Shown: positions 35,595 through 43,563 of the stretch, piece by piece
Numbering within the stretch: position 1 is the stretch's first letter
Layout of the letters: every line of letters begins with the position of its first letter
Assembly (NCBI RefSeq): GCF_044904605.1
Contig: NZ_JADIKI010000022.1
Span: 620,001-684,000 of the forward strand
Direction of reading: 5' to 3'
Length of the DNA stretch: 64,000 nt
Origin: Dyella_B humi
GTDB taxonomy: Bacteria; Pseudomonadota; Gammaproteobacteria; Xanthomonadales; Rhodanobacteraceae
Made by a program: the position numbers and the translations under genes
Notes under the pieces: model-generated
Told to the model about the DNA's origin: nothing
Seen by the model: the letters and a program-made list of their open reading frames with translations, nothing else
The model's database searches: none

Positions 35595-36263
35595 TCAAGC
35601 GGTTCGGCGGCGATTGAGCAGATAGCTGCCGCCGCACACGATCAACACCAGGCCGATTTCCAGCACGTGCTTCATCCAGCCATGCGCGTCGAACCACGCG
35701 CGCCACAGTGTTTCGTGACTGATCATGCGGCCCGCCGTCCACGCGATCGCGCCGGCACCGACGTAGATGATGATAGGGAAACGCTGGATCAGCTTGAGGA
35801 TCAGCGTGGATCCCCACACCACCAACGGAATGCTGATCAAAAGGCCGATCACCACCAGGCCCATGTGTCCCTTGGCGGCACCGGCAATCGCCAGCACGTT
35901 GTCCAGCCCCATCAGTACGTCGGCGACGACGATGGTGCGTAGCGCCGCCCAGAAGCCAGCCGCGGGGGCAAGGTTGTCGCGGTCATCTCGCCCAGGCTTG
36001 AGCAGCTTCCAGGCGATCGGCAGCAACAGCAGGCCCCCCGCCAGCATCAGCCCCGGCAGTTCCAGCAGATACACCACCACCACGGTCATGGCGATGCGCA
36101 CGATGATGGCGCCGAGCGTGCCCCAGATCACCGCGCGTTTTTGCAATGGCGGAGCGAGGTTGCGCGCGGCGAGAGCAATCACGATCGCGTTGTCGCCTGC
36201 CAGCACCAGGTCTAGCAGGACGATGGTGAGCAGATCCGAAAGCAGGTGAGTGGAGAGCATCAT
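35595..36263 (-). CDS. TerC-family integral membrane protein (probable Mn2+ exporter)
   Basis: 222 residues from ATG 36263, with AAGGA upstream. Seven or so membrane segments; the two acidic TerC motifs LAGDNAIVIAL and LMGLDNVLAIAG are intact. TerC/Alx/MeeF-type proteins export manganese; this role is strengthened by the yybP-ykoY (Mn2+) riboswitch in its 5' leader. It converges with the export operon and lies between it and prpD. Confidence 0.88.
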   Translation of the reverse strand: MMLSTHLLSDLLTIVLLDLVLAGDNAIVIALAARNLAPPLQKRAVIWGTLGAIIVRIAMTVVVVYLLELPGLMLAGGLLLLPIAWKLLKPGRDDRDNLAPAAGFWAALRTIVVADVLMGLDNVLAIAGAAKGHMGLVVIGLLISIPLVVWGSTLILKLIQRFPIIIYVGAGAIAWTAGRMISHETLWRAWFDAHGWMKHVLEIGLVLIVCGGSYLLNRRRTA

Positions 36264-36448
36264 GCAGTTCCTTGGCGCGCCGGACTCAAGCGATGACAAC
36301 GGGACGCGCGCAAGGCCCCACTGTCACCGCAAAAGTCTCGTTCTCAGCCTGGCTGCCACGGCGCCCGGAGCGATGTGTCGCTCGTGATGACGATCGCCGC
36401 GCGGATGCGGAAAAGCCCGCGTCCGGAACTACTCCCCTTTGGGTGGTG
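36264..36448 (-). ncRNA. yybP-ykoY manganese riboswitch upstream of terC
   Basis: Read on the minus strand, the leader contains GGGGAGUAG (36437 to 36429), a GC-rich stem-loop, GUCAUCACGAGC, and ACGAGACUUUUG (near 36340 to 36329), the two conserved internal loops of the yybP-ykoY aptamer; CACC..CAAAG and CUUUUG.GGUG can close helix P1 (36448-36325). Downstream, CCUUGCGCGC (36315-36306) can pair with GCGCGCCAAGG (36280-36270), hiding the AAGG ribosome site of terC. This implies translational switching: Mn2+ frees the site and turns on the exporter. Confidence 0.78.
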
Positions 36449-36530
36449 CGGGGATTGTGGGTGGGCAGGTGGGGCCGGTCAAGCGTGGCGCGCGTGCAGC
36501 ATGTCCTGCTGCAGGTTCCCCGCTACAATT

Positions 36531-36548
36531 TCCGTTTTCCCTTACCGC
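36531..36548 (+). promoter_or_regulatory. Putative prpD promoter -10/leader, shared with prpB
   Basis: CGCTACAATTTCCGTTTT contains TACAAT as a -10 hexamer 21 nt before the prpD start codon and resembles the prpB upstream sequence at 28696-28714. Confidence 0.4.
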
Positions 36549-36559
36549 GAGACTCCCCC

Positions 36560-38011
36560 ATGAGCGCGCACGACATCCGTTCCGCCAAGCGCCCCGATCC
36601 CGATCAGCCGATGGTCGACATCGCCAACTACGTCGCCGATTACCGGATCGATTCGACGGAGGCGTACGACACCGCGCGCTACATGCTGCTCGACTCGCTG
36701 GCCACCGCGATGATGGCCATGAAGTTTCCCGAATGCGTCAAGCACCTGGGACCAATGGTGCCGGGCGCCACATTGCCGGGTGGTGCGCGTGTGCCAGGCA
36801 CCAGCCACGAGCTGGATCCGGTGCAGGCCGCGTTCGCGATCGGCACGCAGATCCGCTGGCTGGATTTCAACGACACCTGGCTGGCGGCCGAGTGGGGTCA
36901 TCCGTCCGACAACCTGGGGGCGATTCTGGCCGTGGCCGATTATTTGAGCCGCAAGGCCGAGCGCGAAGGTGGCCAGGCGCTGAGTGTGCGCGATGTACTC
37001 GCCTACGCGATCAAGGCGCATGAAATCCAGGGCTGCTACGCGCTGCTCAATAGCTACAACCGCGTCGGCCAGGATCACGTGATCCTGGTGCGCTTGGCGT
37101 CCACCGCGGTCGCTACGGCCATGCTGGGCGGCAGCAAGGAGCAAATCACCACCGCCGTGTCGCACAGTTGGATCGACAACGGCGCGCTGCGCACCTATCG
37201 CCATGCGCCGAACACCGGGCCGCGTAAGAGTTGGGCCGCCGGCGACGCTTGCCGGCGCGCGGTCACGCATGCCATCAATGCGGTGTATCGCGGTGTGGTG
37301 GGCTACCCCTCCGCGCTCAGCGCCAAGACCTGGGGCTACTACGACGTCGCGTTCAAAGGCAAGCCGTTCGAGTTCGAGCGTCCGTTCGGCAGCTACGTGA
37401 TGGAGAACGTGCTGTTCAAGATCAGCTTCCCCGCCGAGTTCCACGCACAAACCGCGGTGGAGTGCGCCATGAAGCTGCATGCGCAGATTGGCGGCAAGCT
37501 GGACCAGATCGAGAAGGTGGTGATCGAAACCCAAGAAGCCGGCTGCCGCATCATCGACAAGACCGGCCCGCTGGCCAATTACGCCGACCGCGACCACTGC
37601 ATCCAATACATGGTTGCGGTACCGCTGATCTTTGGCCGCCTCACTGCCGAGGATTACAACGATGACGTTGCCGCCGATCCGCGCATCGACGCGCTGCGCG
37701 AGAAGATGGTGGTGACCGAGAACCCGCAGTTCACCAAGGACTACTTCGACCCCGAGAAGCGCTACATCGGCAACGCCGTGCAAGTGTTCTTTAAGGATGG
37801 CTCCAGCACCGAGAAGGTCTCCATCGACTACCCGATCGGCCACCGCAAGCGCCGCGCCGAGGGCATCCCGGTGCTGCTGAAGAAGTTCGAGGCGGCCATG
37901 CGCGGCCATTTGCCGTCGCACAGAGTCAAGGCCATCCTGGAGGCCACGGCCGATCCGGCCAAGCTGGATGCCATGCCGATCCAGGCTTTCCTGGGTCTCT
38001 TCACGCTGTGA
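36560..38011 (+). CDS. prpD: 2-Methylcitrate dehydratase (PrpD)
   Basis: 483 residues, the same length as E. coli PrpD. Opening MSAHDIRSAKRPDPDQPMVDIANYV, GTQIRWLDFNDTWLAAEWGHPSDNLGAI and SHSWIDNGALRTYRHAPNTGPRKSWAAGDA are PrpD blocks. It dehydrates 2-methylcitrate to 2-methyl-cis-aconitate. ATG 36560. It is separated from prpBC by the export operon and terC and has its own promoter-like sequence. No acnB/acnD or prpF is in the window, so hydration is done by an aconitase elsewhere. Confidence 0.95.
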   Translation: MSAHDIRSAKRPDPDQPMVDIANYVADYRIDSTEAYDTARYMLLDSLATAMMAMKFPECVKHLGPMVPGATLPGGARVPGTSHELDPVQAAFAIGTQIRWLDFNDTWLAAEWGHPSDNLGAILAVADYLSRKAEREGGQALSVRDVLAYAIKAHEIQGCYALLNSYNRVGQDHVILVRLASTAVATAMLGGSKEQITTAVSHSWIDNGALRTYRHAPNTGPRKSWAAGDACRRAVTHAINAVYRGVVGYPSALSAKTWGYYDVAFKGKPFEFERPFGSYVMENVLFKISFPAEFHAQTAVECAMKLHAQIGGKLDQIEKVVIETQEAGCRIIDKTGPLANYADRDHCIQYMVAVPLIFGRLTAEDYNDDVAADPRIDALREKMVVTENPQFTKDYFDPEKRYIGNAVQVFFKDGSSTEKVSIDYPIGHRKRRAEGIPVLLKKFEAAMRGHLPSHRVKAILEATADPAKLDAMPIQAFLGLFTL

Positions 38012-38051
38012 CGACATCGTAAGCAGAGAATCTTAAGACAGTGGGGCAGAG

Positions 38052-38079
38052 CCTCGGTTTGGCGTGGGCCAAACCGAGG
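38052..38079. repeat. Hairpin after prpD
   Basis: CCTCGGTTTGG (38052-38062) pairs perfectly with CCAAACCGAGG (38069-38079) 40 nt after prpD. No T-run follows, so termination is uncertain. Confidence 0.5.
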
Positions 38080-38283
38080 AGCTGGTGTAGGGGTAGGAAG
38101 TGGCCGTCTCCGGGCAGGCAAGCCTTCAGCGGTCATTTTGCAAGTCGTTTAGAATTTGTTAAACTCGCTCGCGCCGGGTATTGGTCATCGCAGGAATTTC
38201 GTTTGCCGCACAGCGTGGCGTGACGAAGCGATTTTTGTCTTGGCGGGATGACTGCCCTACTTATTAAGAAGAGGAGACACCTG

Positions 38284-39423
38284 ATGAAACGTAAGGGCCT
38301 GTATTTTCTGATCGCTCTTGCCCTGGGCGGCGTAGGTGCCGTTCACGCGCAAGACAACACGGCTGCCAGCAGCAGCACGAGCAGCAGCACTGCGCCGGCA
38401 TGGCCGAATGGTTTCGACGACCGCTGGTACGTTGCCCCGACGGTGGGCGGCTACTACAACGACACCGATCGCAACACGCGCAGCCGCCAGATTTATTACG
38501 GTCTGTCGGTGGGTAAGTTCGTCAGCTCGAACGTGTCAGTGGAACTGTTCGTTGATCGCACCAAGCGTCGCGCAGATACTCGCGTGTTTGGTCAAGGCAA
38601 CACGTGGTCGAGCAACAACTACGGTGTGTCGGCGCGCTACTTCTTCGGTGATGTGAATTCGTGGCGCCCGTACCTGTTGGGCGGCGTTATGGGCAGCTAC
38701 CACCACAACCCGCTGAGCCGTGACTGGGCACCGGCGGCCGAAGGTGGCGTTGGTGTGTCGAAGTCGATCACCGACAGTGCAGACTTCCGCGTGGAAGCTG
38801 GCTACCGCTACGACTGGGACGACAAGACCCAGCCGGCGAAGAATGGTTACGGCGATTGGTTCCTGGGCTTCAGCATCGTGGCGAAGATTGGTGCGGTGCC
38901 GGCTCCGGCCGCTCCGGCCACGCCGCCCCCGCCGCCGCAGCCGGATTGCTCCAAGCAGTTCCGCAACGGTGTGAACCTGTGCGACAACAAGTGCCCGGAT
39001 CTGCCGGAAGGCACGATCGTGGGTCCGGATGGTTGCCCGCAGAAGGTGGTGATCGATCTGAAGGGCGTGAACTTCAAGTTCGACCGTCCGAAGAAGGGCG
39101 AGACCAACATCGAGCCGGCCCTGGCCGTGCCGAGCAGCGACTCGCTGGCGATCCTGGACCAGGCGGTGGATACGCTCAAGCGCTACCCGCAGGTGAAGGT
39201 GGTGGTGGCCGGTTACACGGACAGCGTGGGCAAGGCCGAGTACAACCAGGGCCTGTCGGAGCGTCGCGCGAAGATCGTGTACGACTACCTGACCGCGCAC
39301 GGCGTCGATCCGAGCCGTTTGGAAGGTCCGATCGGTCATGGTATGGAAAGCCCGATCGACACCAACAAGACCGCCGAAGGTCGCGCTCGCAACCGTCGTA
39401 CGGAACTGCAGGTTCAGCAGTAA
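38284..39423 (+). CDS. OmpA-family outer-membrane protein, copy 1
   Basis: 379 residues from ATG 38284 (GAGGAGACACCTG upstream). Signal peptide (GLYFLIALALGGVGAVHA), an eight-strand N-terminal barrel (~40-205, ending NGYGDWFLGFSIVAKIG), a Pro/Ala linker (APAAPATPPPPPQP), a short Cys-containing thrombospondin-3-like segment (CDNKCPD...GPDGCPQ) and the OmpA/MotB peptidoglycan-binding domain (VVVAGYTDSVG, LSERRAKIVYDYL, NRRTELQV). It tethers the outer membrane to the cell wall. A second copy starts 315 nt after its stop. Confidence 0.93.
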   Translation: MKRKGLYFLIALALGGVGAVHAQDNTAASSSTSSSTAPAWPNGFDDRWYVAPTVGGYYNDTDRNTRSRQIYYGLSVGKFVSSNVSVELFVDRTKRRADTRVFGQGNTWSSNNYGVSARYFFGDVNSWRPYLLGGVMGSYHHNPLSRDWAPAAEGGVGVSKSITDSADFRVEAGYRYDWDDKTQPAKNGYGDWFLGFSIVAKIGAVPAPAAPATPPPPPQPDCSKQFRNGVNLCDNKCPDLPEGTIVGPDGCPQKVVIDLKGVNFKFDRPKKGETNIEPALAVPSSDSLAILDQAVDTLKRYPQVKVVVAGYTDSVGKAEYNQGLSERRAKIVYDYLTAHGVDPSRLEGPIGHGMESPIDTNKTAEGRARNRRTELQVQQ

Positions 39424-39444
39424 TCGAACGACAAAAGCTGCACG

Positions 39445-39475
39445 AAAAAAGCCCGGCGTTATGCCGGGCTTTTTT
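39445..39475 (+). terminator. Terminator of ompA copy 1
   Basis: AAAAAAGCCCGGC, GTTAT loop, GCCGGGCTTTTTT about 22 nt after the stop codon: a strong intrinsic terminator. Confidence 0.92.
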
Positions 39476-39738
39476 CTTACGGATGCGAAAAGTAAAGAAC
39501 AGTATCCGTACGGTAACTAACGTGCGCTATTAGCTGAACAAAGCTTCACCGGTACCGGATACGTCGTGAAAGACTGGCGTGCGAATCCCTTAACGGTTTT
39601 GCTACACTCTGCCGCGCTTGCTGTTAGGGACACCAAGCAGGGTAGCGAATTGAGTCCCCCGCATACCTAAAAGTTCTGCCGCGCGATTTCCGTCTGGGGT
39701 GGAATGGACGCGAACACCAATAATCGAGGAGACACCTG

Positions 39739-40878
39739 ATGAAACGTAAGGGCCTGTATTTTTTGATCGCTCTTGCCCTGGGCGGCGTAGGTGCCGTTCA
39801 CGCGCAGGACAACACGGCTGCCAGCAGCAGCACGAGCAGCAGCACTGCGCCGGCATGGCCGAATGGTTTCGACGACCGCTGGTACGTTGCGCCGACGGTG
39901 GGCGGTTTCTACAACGACACCGATCGCAACACACGCAGCCGCCAGATTTACTACGGACTGTCGGTAGGTAAGTTCATCAGCCCGAACGTTTCGGTGGAGC
40001 TTTTCGTCGACCGCACCAAGCGTCGTGCGGACACGGCGGTGTTCGGTCAGGGCAACACCTGGTCGAGCAACAACTACGGTCTGTCGGCCCGTTATTTCTT
40101 CGGTGATGCGAACGCTTGGCGTCCGTACCTGCTGGGCGGCGTGATGGGCAGCTACCACCACAACCCGCTGAGCCGCGATTGGGCGCCGGCAGCCGAAGCT
40201 GGCGTGGGCGTGTCCAAGTCGATCACCGACAGCGCAGACTTCCGCGTGGAAGCCGGCTACCGCTACGACTGGGATGACAAGACCCAGCCGGCGAAGAATG
40301 GTTACGGCGACTGGTTCCTGGGCTTCAGCATCGTGGCGAAGATTGGTGCGGTGCCGGCTCCGGCCGCTCCGGCCACGCCGCCCCCGCCGCCGCAGCCGGA
40401 CTGCTCCAAGCAGTTCCGCAATGGCGTGAACCTGTGCGACAACAAGTGCCCGGATCTGCCGGAAGGCACGATCGTGGGTCCGGATGGTTGCCCGCAGAAG
40501 GTGGTGATCGATCTGAAGGGCGTGAACTTCAAGTTCGACCGTCCGAAGAAGGGCGAGACCAACATCGAGCCGGCCCTGGCCGTGCCGAGCAGCGACTCGC
40601 TGGCGATCCTGGACCAGGCGGTGGATACGCTCAAGCGCTACCCGCAGGTGAAGGTGGTGGTGGCCGGTTACACGGACAGCGTGGGCAAGGCCGAGTACAA
40701 CCAGGGCCTGTCGGAGCGTCGCGCGAAGATCGTGTACGACTACCTGACCGCGCACGGCGTCGATCCGAGCCGTTTGGAAGGTCCGATCGGTCATGGTATG
40801 GAAAGCCCGATCGACACCAACAAGACCGCCGAAGGTCGCGCTCGCAACCGTCGTACGGAACTGCAGGTTCAGCAGTAA
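39739..40878 (+). CDS. OmpA-family outer-membrane protein, copy 2
   Basis: 379 residues, differing from copy 1 at only about ten positions, all in the barrel (GFYND for GYYND, FISPNVS for FVSSNVS, RADTAV for RADTRV, DANAW for DVNSW, AEAGVG for AEGGVG). From about codon 190 to the stop the two genes are practically identical in DNA, and the first ~50 codons nearly so, whereas the middle carries many silent changes. It has its own ribosome site (GAGGAGACACCTG), upstream region and terminator, so it is an independent unit. Function as for copy 1. Confidence 0.93.
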   Translation: MKRKGLYFLIALALGGVGAVHAQDNTAASSSTSSSTAPAWPNGFDDRWYVAPTVGGFYNDTDRNTRSRQIYYGLSVGKFISPNVSVELFVDRTKRRADTAVFGQGNTWSSNNYGLSARYFFGDANAWRPYLLGGVMGSYHHNPLSRDWAPAAEAGVGVSKSITDSADFRVEAGYRYDWDDKTQPAKNGYGDWFLGFSIVAKIGAVPAPAAPATPPPPPQPDCSKQFRNGVNLCDNKCPDLPEGTIVGPDGCPQKVVIDLKGVNFKFDRPKKGETNIEPALAVPSSDSLAILDQAVDTLKRYPQVKVVVAGYTDSVGKAEYNQGLSERRAKIVYDYLTAHGVDPSRLEGPIGHGMESPIDTNKTAEGRARNRRTELQVQQ

Positions 40879-40902
40879 TCGAACCGCTGCAAGTTGCAAT
40901 GG

Positions 40903-40928
40903 AAAAGCCCGGCAAACGCCGGGCTTTT
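40903..40928 (+). terminator. Terminator of ompA copy 2
   Basis: AAAAGCCCGGC, AAAC loop, GCCGGGCTTTTCTTTT 25 nt after the stop. Confidence 0.9.
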
Positions 40929-41011
40929 CTTTTATCGTTTGGCGCCATATTCCCGTTTGCGCCAATACCGCTCCCGCCATCGTTTGCAGGCCACGAAGAA
41001 TCGCCTGACAC

Positions 41012-41875
41012 ATGACTACCTCCCGCACACGCCTCTCCACTTCGAAATCCGCAGCTCCGCGCTACGGTCTCGCGCGCGTGCTCAGCAAGCTGGGCCTGTG
41101 TTCGCGCAGCCAAGCGGAAAAAGCAGTACGCGAGGGCAGGGTGAGCGTAGGCGATCGCATCGTGCGCGATCCGGAGCGCGCGACCGATCCCGAACGCGAG
41201 CGCATCTGCCTCGATGGTGAAGCGGTTGCTGCCGCCGAGCGCGTCTACATCGTGCTCAACAAACCACGCGGCATCGTGGTAAGCGCCGCCGATGAGCGTG
41301 GCCGCGATACCGTCTACGAATTGTTGGGAAGTTCAACCCTGCCGTGGCTCGGGCCAGTCGGCCGGCTCGACAAGGCGAGCGAAGGCCTGCTGTTGCTCAC
41401 CAACGACAGCGTGTGGGCAGCTCGACTCACCGATCCGAGCCATCACGTGGACAAGACCTATCACGTGCAGATCGACACCATTCCCGACCAGGCTGTGCTC
41501 GATCGCATGATCCACGGCATCACGGACAAGGGCGAGCAACTCGCCGCCAAACGCGTGTCGCTGCTGCGCACAGGCGAAAAGCATGCGTGGTTGGAAATCG
41601 TGCTCGACGAAGGGCGCAACCGGCATATCCGCCGCTTGCTGGCGGCACAGAACATCGGTGTTTTGCGGTTAATCCGCGTCGCCATCGGCAACCTCGCGCT
41701 CGGCGATCTTGCCAAAAGCTGTTGGCGTCATCTCACTACGGAAGAGGTCACGCGGCTTGCGGGCATGGCAACCGACGCGTCCAAGCTTGCTAAAGCTGCG
41801 CGTGCTCCCGCACCACCTGCAGCGTCCGCTCGATCGCGGCGTGATGGCGCGCCGGGTCCAGCACGGCGTAGATAG
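41012..41875 (+). CDS. Pseudouridine synthase of the RsuA/RluB/E/F family
   Basis: 287 residues. N-terminal S4 domain (GLARVLSKLGLCSRSQAEKAVREGRVSVG, residues ~19-47) then the catalytic domain with YIVLNKPRGIVVS, the catalytic GRLDKASEGLLLLTND (Asp of GRLD), KTYHVQ and EGRNRHIRRLL. It isomerises a uridine in 16S or 23S rRNA; RluE/RluB/RsuA cannot be separated by eye. The basic Ala/Pro tail (APAPPAASARSRR) runs over the 3' end of the convergent LysR gene by 86 bp. Confidence 0.88.
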   Translation: MTTSRTRLSTSKSAAPRYGLARVLSKLGLCSRSQAEKAVREGRVSVGDRIVRDPERATDPERERICLDGEAVAAAERVYIVLNKPRGIVVSAADERGRDTVYELLGSSTLPWLGPVGRLDKASEGLLLLTNDSVWAARLTDPSHHVDKTYHVQIDTIPDQAVLDRMIHGITDKGEQLAAKRVSLLRTGEKHAWLEIVLDEGRNRHIRRLLAAQNIGVLRLIRVAIGNLALGDLAKSCWRHLTTEEVTRLAGMATDASKLAKAARAPAPPAASARSRRDGAPGPARRR

Positions 41876-42668
41876 TGTTGTGACACGCGGCGCCCGGTTT
41901 GCGCAGCGCCATCACATCGCCCTGTGCTTCGTGATCGACCATGCAAGAGGCCGGCACGATGGATACGCCGCGACCTGCAGCGACCCAGTCCAGCACTTCT
42001 TCCAGTTCCTCGAAATGGGCGACCGCGTTGAGGCGAGTCATGTTCGTGCCGACGATCTGCATGAACCACGTGGCGAACACGTAGTCGCTTTCGTCGTACG
42101 TCACGTACTCCTCGTGGCGCAGCGACTCGATGTCCAGGAAAGGCGCTGGCTGCGAACGTGCCGAAGTGATCAGCACGATTTCTTCCTTACCGACCGGCGT
42201 ATGGCTGAGCCGCTCGTGCGTGTCCATGCGATGCACGAAGCCGATATCGGCAGCGCCCGATTCCACGTGGCGAACCACGTCCTCTGCAGTGGGATAGCGC
42301 ATGCGGATCGGAATATCGGCCAGTGGTCCATCGCGAAACAGCGGTAACAACTGGTAGCGCCCGAATCCACTGACGGACGAAATGCGCAACGGCGGTTCGG
42401 AAGCGGCCGTATCGCGAATTTCTTCGTGCAACTTCTCCCAATCACGTCCCATGTCGCGACAGAAAGCCAGCAGACGCTCGCCTGCCGCATTGGGCGTCAA
42501 CCGGCCGTTGCCGCGCTGAAACACCGGCATACCCAGCGCTTCCTCCAGCTTCCGCAACTGATAGCTCACTGCCTGCTCGGTGCGATGCAGGACGCTAGAT
42601 GCCGCACGCAGGCTGCCCGCTTCGCAGACCACACGGAAGGTATGGAGGTAACGCATTTCCACGTTCAT
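41790..42668 (-). CDS. LysR-family transcriptional regulator
   Basis: 292 residues from ATG 42668 (MNVEMRYLHTFRVV); further upstream ATGs overlap the divergent gene. N-terminal winged HTH (GSLRAASSVLHRTEQAVSYQLRKLEEALGMPVFQR) and a periplasmic-binding-like effector domain (LRISSVSGFGRYQLLPLF, ESGAADIGFV). Divergent from a periplasmic protein gene at 42790, which is its natural candidate target; the 121-bp gap contains T/A-rich sequence but no obvious T-N11-A palindrome that I would assert. Confidence 0.88.
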   Translation of the reverse strand: MNVEMRYLHTFRVVCEAGSLRAASSVLHRTEQAVSYQLRKLEEALGMPVFQRGNGRLTPNAAGERLLAFCRDMGRDWEKLHEEIRDTAASEPPLRISSVSGFGRYQLLPLFRDGPLADIPIRMRYPTAEDVVRHVESGAADIGFVHRMDTHERLSHTPVGKEEIVLITSARSQPAPFLDIESLRHEEYVTYDESDYVFATWFMQIVGTNMTRLNAVAHFEELEEVLDWVAAGRGVSIVPASCMVDHEAQGDVMALRKPGAACHNTIYAVLDPARHHAAIERTLQVVREHAQL

Positions 42669-42789
42669 GGCTGCGCTCGTGCGGGCTCCAAAAAAATTTA
42701 CGGATCCAGCCAAAAAGATTCGCATGGTTCTGCGAGCAGGGGCAAGCCTAGTATGGCGCGGCTTCGATAATCCACCTACGAGGATGTCC

Positions 42790-43515
42790 ATGACGTACCG
42801 TTCACTTGCCGCTGCATTGGTGTTGCTGCTCGTCTTGCCGGTAAAGGCGCAGCAAGGTCCGGCCGCACATTTCTTTGTTTACCAGGTGAATCCCGGCGCG
42901 CAAGCCAAGTTCGAAGACGGCTATCGTCGGCATCTTGGCTGGCATCGCGGCCATCACGATCCGTTGGTCTGGTACGGCTGGACGGTGGCGGACGGCAAGC
43001 GCGACGGCTACTTCATCGATGCCAGCGTGGGCGAACCGTTTGCGGCTTTCGACCACCGCGTGGACGTCGAACAGGACGGCGCGGATTTCCAAGTCAACGT
43101 CATCCCCTACGTCACGCCGCAGGCGCAGCTCACCTATCAGTTGCTCCCCGAACTCAGTTTCGGTACGCCGCTGGAGAATCGCAAGCCGAGCGACACCGTG
43201 CAGGTTACCTATTTCGATCTGCGCCCAGGCACGGAAGCGCGTTTCGAGCGTGCCTTGCAGGCGGCGCACCGCGTACTCGCCTTAACGCCCAGCGCCCCGC
43301 CGCACACTTGGTATCGCCTGGTAACGGGTGGTGACAAGCCGCAGTACATGCTGATGGTGGCGCGTGCGAACTGGGCCAGTTACGACGGCTTTCGCAAGGA
43401 CCTAGCTGATTTGCTGACAAATGATCAGAGTGCCTTGCACGATTTCACCGACGCAGTGCGTACAAGCAGCACCGAAACTTGGACATATCACGCGGATCTG
43501 AGCAGCTTGCCGTAG
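42790..43515 (+). CDS. Exported protein of unknown function
   Basis: 241 residues from ATG 42790, preceded by CGAGG. Signal peptide (SLAAALVLLLVLPVKAQQ). The mature protein looks like two related alpha/beta halves: AHFFVYQVNPGAQAKFEDGYRRHLGW...LVWYGWTVADG and VQVTYFDLRPGTEARFERALQAAHRV...HTWYRLVTGGDKPQYML, an internal duplication reminiscent of ferredoxin-like dimeric alpha/beta barrel (NIPSNAP/ABM-type) domains. I do not recognise a specific function. Divergent from a LysR regulator. Confidence 0.7.
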   Translation: MTYRSLAAALVLLLVLPVKAQQGPAAHFFVYQVNPGAQAKFEDGYRRHLGWHRGHHDPLVWYGWTVADGKRDGYFIDASVGEPFAAFDHRVDVEQDGADFQVNVIPYVTPQAQLTYQLLPELSFGTPLENRKPSDTVQVTYFDLRPGTEARFERALQAAHRVLALTPSAPPHTWYRLVTGGDKPQYMLMVARANWASYDGFRKDLADLLTNDQSALHDFTDAVRTSSTETWTYHADLSSLP

Positions 43516-43524
43516 TCATGTAGA

Positions 43525-43550
43525 TTGGGGTTCGCATGCGCTCACCCCAA
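43525..43550. repeat. Palindromic TTGGGGT/ACCCCAA element
   Basis: TTGGGGT (43525-43531) and ACCCCAA (43544-43550) between two convergent genes. Same type as 18192-18224; possibly a shared REP-like terminator. Confidence 0.5.
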
Positions 43551-43563
43551 CCCAAGTGTGAAT

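Noticed and set aside
36542..38017. 491-codon minus-strand frame opposite prpD
   Set aside because: prpD shows full-length family motifs; the antisense product has no recognisable feature.
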